Positions 43,533 to 51,018 of a stretch of 64,000 bases of DNA are shown one piece after another. The position numbers were made by a program, and so were the translations under genes. Each line of letters starts with the position of its first letter. The stretch's first letter is position 1. The stretch comes from Microlunatus parietis (GTDB lineage: Bacteria > Actinomycetota > Actinomycetes > Propionibacteriales > Propionibacteriaceae): positions 2,480,001 to 2,544,000 of the forward strand of contig NZ_JACCBU010000001.1 of the NCBI RefSeq assembly GCF_013407955.1, in the 5' to 3' direction. Under the pieces are notes generated by a model. The model saw nothing but the letters and a program-made list of their open reading frames with translations, was not told the DNA's origin and did no database searches.

Positions 43533-44372
43533 TCAGGAACGGGAGGGGTCGGCGGGGTAGACGCCGAGCATCTTGACGTCGGTGGAGAAGAAGGCGAGCT
43601 CTTCCAGGGCCCGCTTGACGCCGATGTCGTCGGGATGACCGTCGACCTCGGCCAGGAACTGGGTGGCGCCGCTGAAGGAGCCGTCGACCATGTAGCTCTC
43701 CAGCTTGGTCATGTTCACGCCGTTGGTCGCGAACCCGCCGAGCGCCTTGTAGAGCGCGGCGGGCAGGTTGCGGACGTTGAAGATGAACGAGGTGACGACG
43801 GGGCCGTTGCCGGCCGGGGCCTTGATGAAGTCGCGGGACAGGACCACGAACCGGGTCGTGTTGTGATCTTCGTCCTCGATGTCCTCGGCCAGGATCTCCA
43901 GGCCGTAGATCTCGGCGGCGAGCGGCGGGGAGATGGCGGCCTGGGTCGGGTCCGCGGCCTCGGCGACCTCGCGCGCGGCGCCGGCGGTGTCACCGGAGAT
44001 GATCGGTCGCAGGCCGAGCCGGCGGATGATCTTGCGGCACTGGCCGAGCGCGTGCACGTGGCTGTGCGCCGTGGTGATCGTGTCCAGCGTCGCTCCCGGT
44101 ACCCCCATCAGGTGGAACCGGATCCGAAGGAAGTGCTCGGCGATGATGTGCAGCCCGGACTGCGGCAGGAAGTGGTGGATGTCGGCGACCCGGCCGGCGA
44201 TGGAGTTGTCGATCGGGATCATGGCGAGGTCGACCTCGCCGCTCTCGACGACCGCGAAGACGTCCTCGAAGGACGCGCAGGGCACGGCCTCCGACTCGGG
44301 ATAGTTCTCCTTGCAGACCAGATGCGAGTTGGCACCCGGCTCGCCTTGGTACGCGATACGTGGGCGGGTCAC
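43533..44372 (-). CDS. pheA: prephenate dehydratase
   Basis: 279 residues. It converts prephenate to phenylpyruvate in phenylalanine synthesis. The catalytic domain has IAYQGEPGANSHLVCKENYP, the IPIDNSIAGRVADIHHFLPQ region, AHSHVHALGQCRKIIRRLGL, and the active-site Thr/Arg motif DHNTTRFVVLSRDF. From ~residue 190 the regulatory ACT domain follows (NVRNLPAALYKALGGFATNG, VNMTKLESYMVDGSFSGATQ), which would bind phenylalanine. There is no chorismate mutase domain. It is apparently transcribed alone. Confidence 0.95.
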   Translation of the reverse strand: MTRPRIAYQGEPGANSHLVCKENYPESEAVPCASFEDVFAVVESGEVDLAMIPIDNSIAGRVADIHHFLPQSGLHIIAEHFLRIRFHLMGVPGATLDTITTAHSHVHALGQCRKIIRRLGLRPIISGDTAGAAREVAEAADPTQAAISPPLAAEIYGLEILAEDIEDEDHNTTRFVVLSRDFIKAPAGNGPVVTSFIFNVRNLPAALYKALGGFATNGVNMTKLESYMVDGSFSGATQFLAEVDGHPDDIGVKRALEELAFFSTDVKMLGVYPADPSRS

Positions 44373-44405
44373 CGCCGCATCCTAAACCCGTACCGGCAAC
44401 GGACC

Positions 44406-45140
44406 TCAGGATGCGGTGCCGGTGAGATCGTCGGAGCGGCCGGCTTCGATCCGGGACCACTGGGACGTCGGCCGGTCGCCGGTCCGGAACTGCTGCCCCG
44501 CCTCTGCGAACGGCTGCGGCCAGCCCACCGGCGAATCCTCCCAGGTCTCCTGGCGCCCGTACACCGTGAGATCGAGCAGGTGGTAGCTGGTCGCGCCGGC
44601 CTCGGTCCCCCGCCCGGTCGACCAGTAGGTCTGGAAGACCCGGTCGCCGTCGCGCAGGTAGCAGGCGTAGCCGCCGAAGCCCTGGTCGCCGAGCAGCGCC
44701 TGTTCGGCGTCGCGGGCGGAGTACCAGGGCATCGTCCAGCCCATGAATTCCTGGTAGCGCGAGCTCTCCGGGTAGCTGCCCTGGCAGAACGTCGCGTATG
44801 TGACGTCGCGGCTGTGCAGGTACGACAGCTCGGTGGCGTGGCTCGTGAAGAATGTGCAGCCCTCGCACTGCTCCGGAGCGGGGTGGCCGTGATGCCACAT
44901 GTGGAAGTAGACGAGCAGTTGCCGTCGCCCCTCGAAGGTGTCGAGCAAGCTTACCGGGCCGTTCTCGCCGACCAGTTCGATCTTCGGGTCGAGTTCGATC
45001 ATCGGCAGCCGGCGGCGGGCCGCGGCGATCGCGTCACCCTCCCGGGTGTGGGCCTTCTCCCGGACCAGCAACTGATCCAGGGCTGCCTGCCAGGTGTCCC
45101 GATCGACGACCTCGGGCAGCGGATGAGTGTTCTTGTCCAT
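44406..45140 (-). CDS. DUF899 family thioredoxin-fold protein
   Basis: 244 residues from ATG 45140. DUF899 proteins have a thioredoxin-like fold. Recognisable pieces: LLVREKAHTREGDAIAAARR then LPM, PVSLLDTFEGRRQLLVYFHM, WHHGHPAPEQCEGCTFFTSH (a CxGC motif near residue 95), GWTMPWYSA and VFQTYWSTGRGTEAGATSYH near the end. The function is not established for the family; a redox role is possible from the fold. It lies 34 bases from the pheA start, in the same direction. Confidence 0.85.
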   Translation of the reverse strand: MDKNTHPLPEVVDRDTWQAALDQLLVREKAHTREGDAIAAARRRLPMIELDPKIELVGENGPVSLLDTFEGRRQLLVYFHMWHHGHPAPEQCEGCTFFTSHATELSYLHSRDVTYATFCQGSYPESSRYQEFMGWTMPWYSARDAEQALLGDQGFGGYACYLRDGDRVFQTYWSTGRGTEAGATSYHLLDLTVYGRQETWEDSPVGWPQPFAEAGQQFRTGDRPTSQWSRIEAGRSDDLTGTAS

Positions 45141-45472
45141 AACGGAATGAGACTCCTCCGCCGCCCGAGAATCATCGGGTCCGGGCTGAATCAACGGCCC
45201 ATCCGGGCCAGTACCAGGGAGCGGGAGCCGATCACGACATCGTTCCCGGGAGTGCCGGACCGACTCGGCAGTTCCGGATTCCGGCGGGAGCTCAGGAGCT
45301 GCTCCGCCCCGGCGAACGTGGCCTGCGACACCGACACGGCCGCCTCGGTCTCGGCCACGGCGGTCTGCACGAGTTCCGGCGTCGCGGCGCTTGCTCTCCG
45401 GCGCCGAGGCCGCCCAGGCGAGCCAGCAGACGCCGTTCGCGTCGAGTGAGGATCGGATCAATGGTCAACAGC
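45141..45472. other. 332-base spacer with coding-like remnant
   Basis: It separates the DUF899 start from the CGNR gene stop. On the minus strand, from about 45380 to the stop TCA near 45194, one frame reads VQTAVAETEAAVSVSQATFA then GAEQLLSSRRN, which looks more like protein than random GC-rich DNA, but it has only an internal GTG start and no recognised family. It may be the tail of a lost gene. No repeat or RNA gene is visible. Confidence 0.35.
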
Positions 45473-46042
45473 TCAGTTCGTACGGCCTTCCGCCCGGCCC
45501 GTCCGGGCCGCGTAGGCGCGCCTCATCTTGATGTGGTTGCCGCAGCCGGTCATGGAGCACCAGCGGCGCGACTGGTTGCGCGAGGTGTCGTAGTAGGCCC
45601 AGCGGCAGGTGGTCCGGTCGCACACCTTGAGCCTGACCCAGGTGCCCTGCTCCTTGGCCCGCCGGATCGCGTCCAGCAGCCCGATCAGCGCGGGATCGAG
45701 CGCCCCGCTGCCGGCCGGCAGCATCCGATAGCCGTCCGCGCCGAGCTCCAGCCGGATGGGCAACTCGGCCAGGATCCTGTTGCCGGCGGCGATCGCGCCC
45801 TCGTCGACGGCGTGCCCGCCGTGTCCGAGCAGGATCGCCCGCAGCCCTTCCCTGACTGTCGTGGCCGCCGCAAGGTCGGCGGCGTCGAGCCTGGCCCGGG
45901 CCGGCAGCAGGCCGCGCCCGGCGAACCAGTCCCGCAGAGCCTTGGGGGACGCCAGGGTCTCGTCGTCGACCTGCGGCTCGTAGCTGTTGACGAAGTCGCG
46001 GATCAGCAGCACCTCGGCCGGCGCCGATGCGGAAGAGCTCAC
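45473..46042 (-). CDS. CGNR zinc-finger domain regulator
   Basis: 189 residues. The C-terminal treble-clef motif is VCDRTTCRWAYYDTSRNQSR then RWCSMTGCGNHIKMRRAYAA, with four zinc cysteines and CGN-x-(I/K). The N-terminal half is the ABATE-like helical domain (LIRDFVNSYEPQVDDETLAS, LGADGYRMLPAGSGALDPAL). Such proteins are putative stress-linked transcription regulators. It is divergent from a truncated LacI gene; three ACTGGTGT half-sites lie between them and may be its binding sites. Confidence 0.88.
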   Translation of the reverse strand: MSSSASAPAEVLLIRDFVNSYEPQVDDETLASPKALRDWFAGRGLLPARARLDAADLAAATTVREGLRAILLGHGGHAVDEGAIAAGNRILAELPIRLELGADGYRMLPAGSGALDPALIGLLDAIRRAKEQGTWVRLKVCDRTTCRWAYYDTSRNQSRRWCSMTGCGNHIKMRRAYAARTGRAEGRTN

Positions 46043-46062
46043 AACACCATCATAAGCGTTTG

Positions 46063-46115
46063 ACTGGTGTGATTTCCTGATTCAGACTACACCAGTAAAC
46101 AACTTTCACTGGTGT
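46063..46115. promoter_or_regulatory. three ACTGGTGT half-sites between divergent regulators
   Basis: ACTGGTGT at 46063-46070 (plus), its reverse complement ACACCAGT at 46089-46096, and ACTGGTGT again at 46108-46115. Together they give one inverted pair (26-base spacing of starts) and one everted pair between the CGNR gene and the LacI-like gene. The arrangement suggests autoregulation by one of the two proteins. The region is unusually AT-rich for this genome, as expected for a promoter. Confidence 0.6.
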
Positions 46116-46127
46116 GAGGGGATGATC

Positions 46128-46598
46128 ATGACGACTCTTCGTGACGTCGCCCGCCAGGCTGGGGTGTCGACGAAGACCGCCTCCAACGCCATCAACGGGT
46201 ACGCGGGAGTGAGTGATCGACTGCGCCGTCGGGTGCTGGCCGCGGTCGAGGAACTCGGCTACCGCCCGAACCAGATCGCCCGGGCGCTGCGTGGCGGCCG
46301 GGGCGACCTGCTGACGCTGGTCGTACCGGCGGGCGGCGACGAGCGGATGATCACCCTGGCCCGGAAGTTGATCATGGCGGCCGAGAGCGACGGCTGCGAG
46401 ATCGTCACCGATCACCGGGACGCCACGGACCGGAGCTGCCTCCTGATCCTGGCACCGGAGACCGGGATCAGCAGCGCCGATCTTGAGCCGCCGGGAGCAG
46501 GCGAGGAGCGTCACAGGTTGAGCAGGGGCCCGGCCAACGGGAGCAGCCCGGACCTGCGGAGCGGGGCCAGCGGGTCGGCCGCATCGGCGGTCCGGTAG
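46128..46598 (+). pseudogene. truncated LacI-family regulator
   Basis: The start ATG 46128 is preceded by GAGGGG. Residues 1-60 form a complete LacI helix-turn-helix and hinge: TTLRDVARQAGVSTKTASNA, INGYAGVSDRLRRRVLAAVE, ELGYRPNQIARALRGG. Only the first ~55 residues of the sensor domain follow (LTLVVPAGGDERMITLARKL, LILAPETGISSADL). From about base 46510 the frame runs antisense through the 3' end of the AraC gene and is meaningless. A normal LacI protein has ~340 residues. It is either a pseudogene or a mini-repressor without an effector domain. Confidence 0.75.
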
Positions 46599-47401
46599 TT
46601 CCCGGGCGGCCGGCCGTAGGCCTCGCGGAATCGCCGCGAGAAGTGGTACGGGTTCGTGTAGCCGACCAGCCGGGCGATCTCGGCGAGCCCGGCGTTGCTG
46701 CGCTGCAACGCGACGGCGCCGCGGGCCAGCCGGATCAGCTCGAAGGCGCGGGCCGGTCCGGTGCCGTAGCCGGCCCGGAACACCCGGTGCAGGTGTCCGG
46801 CCGAGATGCCGACGGCCGCGCACAGTTCCTCGACCGGGACGATCCGCATCCCGTCGGCCGCCCACACGTCCCGGACATGATCAACAGCAGCGGCCACCGG
46901 GGCCGGCGGCTCGGGCCCGGCGTCGGTCATCGGCCCGGTGACGTACACGTCGACCAGGAGGGTGATCAACTCGACGCTGCGCCGCTGCGCGGCCTCGGTG
47001 CCGAGACCGGCGAGTTCCAGCAGGTAGTCGCAGATCCCGCCGAGGATCGGGGCGGCGAGCAGATCACGGACCATCGGCCACTGCCCGATCGGCGGCAGCG
47101 GCCCGGGTTCGGTGATCATGAAGTGGACGTACGCATGCCGGGACACCCGGTGCTGATCCCAGTGCAGCGCGTCCCGGGTACCGGGCGTGACCAGGACCAG
47201 CTGGCCGGGCCGCAGCTGGGTGCTGCCGGACTCGATCGAGCCGTCCGGCCGAGGTCGGGTCCAGATATGCCGGGCCGATCCCTCGAGCAGCCAGACGAAC
47301 TCGTAGCTGATCAGGGTTCGGGGCCCGAACTGGTCTCCCGGCAGATAGTCGGCGACCAGCACCGCCGTCGCCGGCTCCAGCCCGATCGCTCGCGATGTCA
47401 C
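46511..47401 (-). CDS. AraC-family transcriptional regulator 1
   Basis: 296 residues from GTG 47401. The N-terminal cupin-like sensor includes LISYEFVWLLEGSARHIWTR and RPGQLVLVTPGTRDALHWDQ; the C-terminal double HTH has LCAAVGISAGHLHRVFRAGY and LAEIARLVGYTNPYHFSRRF then REAYGRPPGNYR. It is divergent from a phytanoyl-CoA-dioxygenase-family gene with only 65 bases between the two starts, so it most likely controls that gene. The 3' end overlaps the truncated LacI frame. Confidence 0.92.
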   Translation of the reverse strand: MTSRAIGLEPATAVLVADYLPGDQFGPRTLISYEFVWLLEGSARHIWTRPRPDGSIESGSTQLRPGQLVLVTPGTRDALHWDQHRVSRHAYVHFMITEPGPLPPIGQWPMVRDLLAAPILGGICDYLLELAGLGTEAAQRRSVELITLLVDVYVTGPMTDAGPEPPAPVAAAVDHVRDVWAADGMRIVPVEELCAAVGISAGHLHRVFRAGYGTGPARAFELIRLARGAVALQRSNAGLAEIARLVGYTNPYHFSRRFREAYGRPPGNYRTADAADPLAPLRRSGLLPLAGPLLNL

Positions 47402-47466
47402 GATCAGATATTAGTTCGCGGCAATCGGCCATTGGCCCGGCACCGGTCCCCGGCACAGTGTTGATC

Positions 47467-48426
47467 ATGACCTCCTTGATCAGCACCCGCACGCCGGAGT
47501 TGCGCCGGTTCGACACCGCGGACGCCGAGTTCGCCGCCCACTACGCCGAGCACGGCTTCGCCCTGCTGGCCGACGGCCTCTCCCGCGCCGAGGTCGACGC
47601 GGTCAACGACGATGCGCTGCGGCTCTGCCGGGGCGACCTCGGCGAGATCCTCGGCGGCTGGCGCGACAGCGACGACCCGAACAGCGCGCCGCCCGAGTTC
47701 GCCTCGATGAGCGACGAGGACGTGCTGCGGTCGTTCCTCTGCATCCACTACCCGCACAAGGCGTCGCCGGCCGCCCTGGCCGCGCTCACCGCGCCGCGGA
47801 TCGTGGACGCGCTGGTCTCGGTGATCGGCCCGAACGTCAAGGCGATGCAGTCGATGCTGTTCATCAAGTCCGAGGGCAAGCCCGGCCAGGCCTGGCACCA
47901 GGACGAGTTCTTCATCCCGACCCGGGACCGTTCGCTGACCGCGGCCTGGATCGCCCTCGACGACGCCACCATCGAGAACGGCTGCCTCTGGGTGCTGCCC
48001 GGCTCGCACCGGCGCGGCGTGATCTACCCGTCCAAGGAGCAGAACGACCCGCGGTTCGACTGCACCGGCGAGGCGTACGACTTCCCGTACTCCGATGACG
48101 ACGCGGTGCCGGTGGAGATCCCGGCCGGCACCGCGCTGATCTTCAACGGCTACCTGCTGCACCGGTCGCTGGAGAACTCCGGCAAGCACGGCTACCGGCG
48201 GGCGCTGGCCAACCACTACATGAGCGCCGAGTCGCTGCTGCCCTGGCGGCCCCCGGTCGAGGGCGAGAGCATGGCCACCGCCGACTTCCGCGACGTGCTG
48301 CTGGTGGCCGGCGAGGATCCGTACGCCTACAAGGGGATCACCGAGGTCAACCGCCCGCTGTCCCGCCCGGACAAGGAGGGCGGCTGCGACCGTTGGCCGT
48401 CCGCCAAGGGGTCCACCGAGGAGTAG
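47467..48426 (+). CDS. phytanoyl-CoA dioxygenase (PhyH) family protein 1
   Basis: 319 residues. A non-heme iron/2-oxoglutarate oxygenase fold: AHYAEHGFALLADGLSRAEV at the N-terminus, iron ligands His and Asp in GQAWHQDEFFIPTRDRSLTA, IENGCLWVLPGSHRRGVIYP, and the third ligand His with the oxoglutarate-binding arginine in LIFNGYLLHRSLENSGKHGY then RRALANHYM. The substrate is a small molecule, not necessarily a CoA ester. ATG 47467 is used; the longer frame overlaps the regulator. It is paired with a divergent AraC gene. Confidence 0.9.
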   Translation: MTSLISTRTPELRRFDTADAEFAAHYAEHGFALLADGLSRAEVDAVNDDALRLCRGDLGEILGGWRDSDDPNSAPPEFASMSDEDVLRSFLCIHYPHKASPAALAALTAPRIVDALVSVIGPNVKAMQSMLFIKSEGKPGQAWHQDEFFIPTRDRSLTAAWIALDDATIENGCLWVLPGSHRRGVIYPSKEQNDPRFDCTGEAYDFPYSDDDAVPVEIPAGTALIFNGYLLHRSLENSGKHGYRRALANHYMSAESLLPWRPPVEGESMATADFRDVLLVAGEDPYAYKGITEVNRPLSRPDKEGGCDRWPSAKGSTEE

Positions 48427-48435
48427 GGCTCGGCC

Positions 48436-49260
48436 TCAACCGGCCTCGATGATCACCTCGTGCAGCAGCTCGGCGGTCTCGGCCGGACGTTCCAGCCAGG
48501 GCAGGTGGCCGGCGTCGGCGATGATCCGCTTCCGGGATCGCCGGACCAGGCCGGCCAGCTCGACCACGTTGGCGACCGGCCGCGGATCCCGATCACCGTG
48601 CAGGAACGTGACCGGGCAGCGCACCGCACCGGCCCACCCGACCAGGTCCGCGTCGTCGAACCGAACCTCCCGATTGGCCTGGAAGTTGATCTTGTTCTCG
48701 GACTCGGCCATCGGGCGGGCCAGCTCGAGACCGCGGTCGGGGTCGGCGTAGTCGTGGACCCATCTGAGCCGGCGCCACTCGATCTCCTCGTCCCGGCTGC
48801 GCTGCTGGGCGGTGAGGCGGGCCAGCCGGTCGGCGTACTGACGCTGGCGGCGCTCCCGCTCGGCCCGGTACGGGGTTCGCCAGTCACCGGTGCCGAGGCC
48901 GGCCAGATACCCGACCGCCGCCACCCGGTCCGGGAACTCGGCCGCGTAGGCGAGCGCGAGGGTGGCTCCGAACGAGTGCCCGATCAAGATCAACTCGGGT
49001 GCCTGCCAGGCCTGCCGGAGCTGCTCCAGGTCCGCCAGGGAGGTCGCCATCGACTGGTCGTCGGACGGGGTGGACCGGCCGCAGCCGCGCTGGTCGTACC
49101 GGAAGATCGGGGCGAGTGTGTCGATCATGGCCGCGACCGGTTCGAGGTAGTCCCATAGCCCCGGTCCGCCGTGCAGCAGCACCACCGGCGGCCGGCCCGT
49201 CACCGTCCCGGTTCGCCAGGTGGCGAGCTCCGCCCCGTCCGACAGCCGTACCCGTTCCAC
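48436..49260 (-). CDS. alpha/beta hydrolase, proline-iminopeptidase-like
   Basis: 274 residues. The oxyanion motif PPVVLLHGGPGLWDYLEPVA is typical of S33 peptidases, RYDQRGCGRSTP is the next hallmark, the nucleophile elbow is LILIGHSFGATLALAYAAEF, the acid is in FLHGDRDPRPVANVVELAG and the final histidine in IIADAGHLPWLERPAE. It may cleave N-terminal residues or esters. It lies between the two PhyH genes, 11 bases before the second in the same direction, so it may share that operon. Confidence 0.88.
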   Translation of the reverse strand: MERVRLSDGAELATWRTGTVTGRPPVVLLHGGPGLWDYLEPVAAMIDTLAPIFRYDQRGCGRSTPSDDQSMATSLADLEQLRQAWQAPELILIGHSFGATLALAYAAEFPDRVAAVGYLAGLGTGDWRTPYRAERERRQRQYADRLARLTAQQRSRDEEIEWRRLRWVHDYADPDRGLELARPMAESENKINFQANREVRFDDADLVGWAGAVRCPVTFLHGDRDPRPVANVVELAGLVRRSRKRIIADAGHLPWLERPAETAELLHEVIIEAG

Positions 49261-49270
49261 GCCGGGCAGC

Positions 49271-50089
49271 CTACGGCACGGGATAGAGCACCGGATTGAG
49301 TTCGGTGTCGAACCGGTCGCCCGGCTGCCGGCCCGGCGCGCACGCCTTCAGGTCGGCCCGCTGCGCGTCGTTGGTCGGCTCGCCGATGATCATGTCGCCG
49401 TCGATGTAGATGATCGTCATCACCCGGCGCGGCACGGTGGACGTGTTCGGGCCGGCCCGGTGGAACGTCCAGCCGAGGTGGTAGCTGACGTCACCGAGCG
49501 CGAACGGGCTGTCGTCGACCGGATAGCCCTGGCGCAGCATGTAGTCGGCGACCCTGGCCTCCGACTCGTCACTGATCGGGAGGTCCCGGCCCATCCCGAA
49601 CCGGTGGCTGCCGACCGCGAAGGTGAGCGGGCCGAGCTCGGCAGGCGTGTCCTGCAAGGGAATCCAGACGGTGATCGCCCGGTCGGTGGACAGCGGCCAG
49701 TAGTACTGGTCGGCGTGCCAGGGCGTGATCCCGCCGCTCGGCTCCTTGTACAGCGCCTGATCATGGTAGAGCCGCACCGACCGGACGCCGAGCAGGTCGG
49801 CGGCCAGCCGAGCCAGATCGGGCGAACGGACGAAGCGGTCGACCACCGGGCTCTGCTTCCACAGATGGCCGACCTGGAGGAACGCCTTGCTGTACGTGTC
49901 GCGCTCCTCCATCGGCAGGTGCTGCGTGTTCAGCTCGATCACCTTCTCGGTGATCACCTCGCCGAACGGCGCCAGTTGATCGGGATCGAGCACGCCACGC
50001 AGCTTGATGCAGCCCTGCCGTTCGAAGGCCAGGCGTTCGGCGTCGGTGAGTCGGTAGGAGCTGGTGACGGTTTCGGTGATCGTCGTCAT
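49271..50089 (-). CDS. phytanoyl-CoA dioxygenase (PhyH) family protein 2
   Basis: 272 residues. Iron ligands are visible in GGITPWHADQYYWPLSTDRA (HxD) and LGWTFHRAGPNTSTVPRRV (His plus Arg). The N-terminus is LTDAERLAFERQGCIKLRGV. It is not close in sequence to the other PhyH protein at 47467, so the two are distinct family members rather than a recent duplicate. It is divergent from an AraC gene 91 bases away, mirroring the arrangement at 46.5-48.4 kb. Confidence 0.9.
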   Translation of the reverse strand: MTTITETVTSSYRLTDAERLAFERQGCIKLRGVLDPDQLAPFGEVITEKVIELNTQHLPMEERDTYSKAFLQVGHLWKQSPVVDRFVRSPDLARLAADLLGVRSVRLYHDQALYKEPSGGITPWHADQYYWPLSTDRAITVWIPLQDTPAELGPLTFAVGSHRFGMGRDLPISDESEARVADYMLRQGYPVDDSPFALGDVSYHLGWTFHRAGPNTSTVPRRVMTIIYIDGDMIIGEPTNDAQRADLKACAPGRQPGDRFDTELNPVLYPVP

Positions 50090-50180
50090 GTCCCTCAGCG
50101 TGCCTGCGCGGCTCGCGGCTGACCAGTACCCGGATTGCCCGATCCTGATACCCCGTTACCCGATTGCGTACGATCTCGGC

Positions 50181-51014
50181 ATGCGCCAGCCGCTGTACGA
50201 GCGGACCGTGCCGGGGCCCGGCCAGTCCTGGCGGTGGTTCGAGGCCACCGGCCTGTACACGTACCTCTGGCACAACCATGCCGAACTCGAGTTGATCTTG
50301 ATCACCGACGGCACCGGATCGATCTTCGTCGGCGACCGGGTGCTGCCGTACGGCGCCGGCGACCTGTTCCTGCTCGGCCCGCAACTGCCGCACGCCTATG
50401 TCTCGGAGACGCCGAGCCGGTCACTGGTCTGCCAGTTCCCGGAGACCCTGATCGGGCCGGAGTTGCGGCACCGGCCCGAGTTCACCAGCCTGCGCCGCCT
50501 GCTCGGCGAGTCGGTCACCGGGCTGCGCTTTGCCCGGTGCGGGGAGCAGGACTGGCTCGGGCTGTCCGCGCCGAGTCCCGGCCGCCGGACGATCAACCTG
50601 CTCGGCCTACTGGTTGACCTCGCCGACCGGGCGGATCGGCAGCGGGTGGCCAGCTCCCGCTACCTCCCGGACCGTTCCGTCCGGTCCCGCGACCGGCTGG
50701 ACCGGATCGTCGGCCACCTGACCGATCACCTTGCCGAGCCGATCACCCTGGCCGAGATCGCCGAGGTCGCCGCCCTGACTCCGACGGCGACCAGCCGCTT
50801 CTTCCGCCGGCAGACCGGGATGACGATCACCGCCTACCTGAACCGAGCCCGGATCGCCAACGCCTGCCACCTCCTGGCCGAGTCGGACACTCCGATCGCC
50901 ACCGTGGCGCGGCTCAGCGGCTTCGCCAACCTGGCCCACTTCAACCGCGAGTTCCGCCGCGGCCTCGGCCAGACCCCGAGCAGCTTCCGTACCGCCGCGC
51001 GGCGGATCTCCTAG
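50181..51014 (+). CDS. AraC-family transcriptional regulator 2
   Basis: 277 residues from ATG 50181. The cupin sensor has YLWHNHAELELILITDGTGS and PYGAGDLFLLGPQLPHAYVS; the C-terminal HTH pair has ITLAEIAEVAALTPTATSRF and FRRQTGMTITAYLNRARIAN, then VARLSGFANLAHFNREFRRG. It resembles sugar-responsive AraC proteins. The divergent promoter region with the PhyH gene carries CCCGATTG/CCCGAT-type direct repeats (50136-50166), possible binding sites. Confidence 0.92.
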   Translation: MRQPLYERTVPGPGQSWRWFEATGLYTYLWHNHAELELILITDGTGSIFVGDRVLPYGAGDLFLLGPQLPHAYVSETPSRSLVCQFPETLIGPELRHRPEFTSLRRLLGESVTGLRFARCGEQDWLGLSAPSPGRRTINLLGLLVDLADRADRQRVASSRYLPDRSVRSRDRLDRIVGHLTDHLAEPITLAEIAEVAALTPTATSRFFRRQTGMTITAYLNRARIANACHLLAESDTPIATVARLSGFANLAHFNREFRRGLGQTPSSFRTAARRIS

Positions 51015-51018
51015 TCGC

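Noticed and set aside
45194..45400. Minus-strand coding-like stretch (VQTAVAETEAAVSVSQATFA...) before the DUF899 gene
   Set aside because: No proper start or ribosome-binding site and no family; mentioned as a remnant only.
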